From: a bacterium
GTDB taxonomy: Bacteria; Patescibacteria; Paceibacteria; UBA9973; SBAW01
DNA: 5,958 nt
NCBI GenBank assembly: GCA_021825025.1
Contig: JAKAIP010000045.1
Location: 1-5,958 of the forward strand
Direction of reading: 5' to 3'
Below the pieces are notes generated by a model. The model made no database searches. It worked only from the letters and a program-made list of their open reading frames with translations, and was not told where the DNA came from. Below, piece after piece: positions 5,107 through 5,958 of this stretch (position 1 is the first letter of the stretch; each line of letters begins with the position of its first letter). A program made the position numbers and the translations under genes.

Positions 5107-5847
5107 ATGTCAAAGACTCCTCCGCCCGAGCCCAAAGACGGGTACCCCATGCGCGTCAACAAATACCTTGCGAAGCAGGGTATTGCGACGCGACGCGGAG
5201 CCGATGAGCTCATTACGAAGAAACGAGTGCTTCTAAATGGCCGGATCGCCGTTCTCGGCGACAAAGTCACTCCGACCGACCGTGTCGAGATGGTCGGCAC
5301 GCTCTCATCGAAACGATACTTCTATTTCGCCTACAACAAGCCAGTCGGGGTTATTACCCACTCACCGCAACTCGGCGAGAAAGATATTAAACAGAGCGTC
5401 GCGCACGGGAAGGATATGGCCAACGTCTTCCCTGTCGGCCGCCTCGACAAAGACTCAAGCGGCCTCATCATTCTCACGAACGATGGCCGGGTGACCGATC
5501 GCCTCCTCAGTCCAGAGTACGATCATGAGAAGGAGTATCGTGTACGGACTCTCGACCCGCTCCGCGAGAGTTTCAAGAAATCAATGGAAGCTGGCGTAAA
5601 CATCGAGGGCTATCTGACCGCTCCTTGTAAGGTGCGCAAAACAGGTCCCCAGAGCTTCAATATCACCCTCACCGAAGGGAAAAAGCATCAGATTCGCCGC
5701 ATGGTCGCCGCGATGCACAACACGGTGACCGAGCTCGAACGCGTACGTATTCTCAATATCCGCCTTGAAGACTTGAAGCCTGGTGCTTGGCGCCCTATCA
5801 CCGGCGACGAACTCGCTACTTTCCTGGCTCAGATTGGGATGAAATAG
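5107..5847 (+). CDS. RsuA/RluB/RluE/RluF-family rRNA pseudouridine synthase
   Basis: A 246-residue cytosolic enzyme that isomerises a uridine in ribosomal RNA to pseudouridine. An S4 RNA-binding domain lies at about 15-62 (MRVNKYLAKQGIATRRGADE, then VLLNGR). The catalytic domain follows, with YNKPVGVITH (76-85), the catalytic-Asp motif GRLDKDSSGLIILTNDG (111-127; Asp114), KEYRVRT (142-148) and GKKHQIRRMVAAM (191-203), which is typical of the RsuA/RluB branch rather than RluA. Ser stands where many relatives have Thr after the catalytic Asp. Its length lies between RsuA and RluB of E. coli, so the target (16S or 23S rRNA) cannot be fixed from sequence. The first ATG is favoured by the promoter ending 6 bases upstream; the ATG at 5149 would just precede the S4 domain. 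It is transcribed divergently from the ATP-grasp gene, and its 3' end overlaps the convergent DUF2061-type gene. Confidence 0.95.
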   Translation: MSKTPPPEPKDGYPMRVNKYLAKQGIATRRGADELITKKRVLLNGRIAVLGDKVTPTDRVEMVGTLSSKRYFYFAYNKPVGVITHSPQLGEKDIKQSVAHGKDMANVFPVGRLDKDSSGLIILTNDGRVTDRLLSPEYDHEKEYRVRTLDPLRESFKKSMEAGVNIEGYLTAPCKVRKTGPQSFNITLTEGKKHQIRRMVAAMHNTVTELERVRILNIRLEDLKPGAWRPITGDELATFLAQIGMK

Positions 5848-5958
5848 GTGCGTAACTCACCACAGGAGCGGGACCACGGCCCCAGTGAATGTGGGCCCAC
5901 GCGCGCTCGTGGAGATAATAGATAAGCGTGCTGTACGCATCGACAAAAATAACAATGC
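5816..5958 (-). CDS. C-terminal end of a DUF2061-type membrane protein, truncated by the right edge
   Basis: A minus-strand frame is open from the window edge to TAG at 5816-5818, giving the last 46 residues. It begins with a hydrophobic stretch IVIFVDAYSTLIYYLHERAW and continues AHIHWGRGP. The pattern YYLHERxWxxIxWG is what I know from the C-terminus of DUF2061 (PF09834) small membrane proteins. The tail after it (30-46) is polar and probably disordered. The stop lies inside the convergent pseudouridine synthase gene, so the two coding regions overlap by 32 bases (5816-5847). No terminator separates them. The family is judged from the motif alone, because the rest lies outside the window. 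Confidence 0.65.
   Translation of the reverse strand, partial: IVIFVDAYSTLIYYLHERAWAHIHWGRGPAPVVSYAPISSQSEPGK

Noticed and set aside
4947..5300. Minus-strand frame across the divergent intergenic region and the synthase start
   Set aside because: It overlaps the S4-domain coding sequence and both promoters, and has no start signals.
5890..5901. GTGGGCCCAC palindrome
   Set aside because: A 10-base palindrome explained by the Trp-Ala-His codons of the DUF2061-type frame, without a T-tract or promoter nearby.

Overview
The window looks like a piece of a small-genome bacterium, most probably a member of the Candidate Phyla Radiation (Patescibacteria, Parcubacteria-like). That is an inference. 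It rests on the resemblance of the ABC-F protein, the NRAMP-like transporter and the DUF2061 tail to proteins I associate with that group, on tight packing, and on several genes that appear to start leaderless. Every gap between genes is shorter than 300 bases. I see no tRNA, rRNA, CRISPR array or insertion sequence.

Layout. Most genes lie on the minus strand. Reading in their direction of transcription (right to left): an MvdC/MvdD-type ATP-grasp peptide ligase (4042-4968); a Tiki/TraB/EreA-type GxxH hydrolase-like protein (3254-3985); a 47-residue small gene with its own promoter, ribosome binding site and terminator (3065-3208); a two-domain ABC-F ribosome-associated ATPase (1526-2989); a divergent NRAMP-family transporter (117-1496); and the start of an unidentified gene cut by the left edge. 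Divergently, on the plus strand, lies an RsuA/RluB-type pseudouridine synthase (5107-5847). A DUF2061-type membrane protein enters from the right edge on the minus strand, and its 3' end overlaps the synthase gene.

The most interesting part is 3065-4968. The ATP-grasp protein carries the C-terminal signature of graspetide (microviridin-type) ligases, which join Ser/Thr/Lys to Asp/Glu side chains in ribosomal peptides. Two genes away, the 47-residue protein has an N-terminal PFLVQF stretch that resembles the microviridin leader motif PFFARF. Its C-terminus has Ser/Thr residues followed by a terminal Asp-Asp, a plausible ester-forming core. Between them lies a protein from a superfamily that includes erythromycin esterase. 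Together they could be a minimal, undescribed graspetide locus: ligase, possible esterase or protease, and precursor. The middle of this region is visibly poorer in GC than its flanks, which fits acquisition.

Expression. Four genes (NRAMP, ABC-F, Tiki-like, pseudouridine synthase) have a -10-like hexamer ending 6-7 bases before an ATG with no Shine-Dalgarno sequence, the geometry of leaderless mRNAs. The ATP-grasp gene and the small gene instead have AAGGAG ribosome binding sites and leaders. Two intrinsic terminators separate the units, and a perfect 9-bp inverted repeat overlaps the predicted start of transcription of the small gene.
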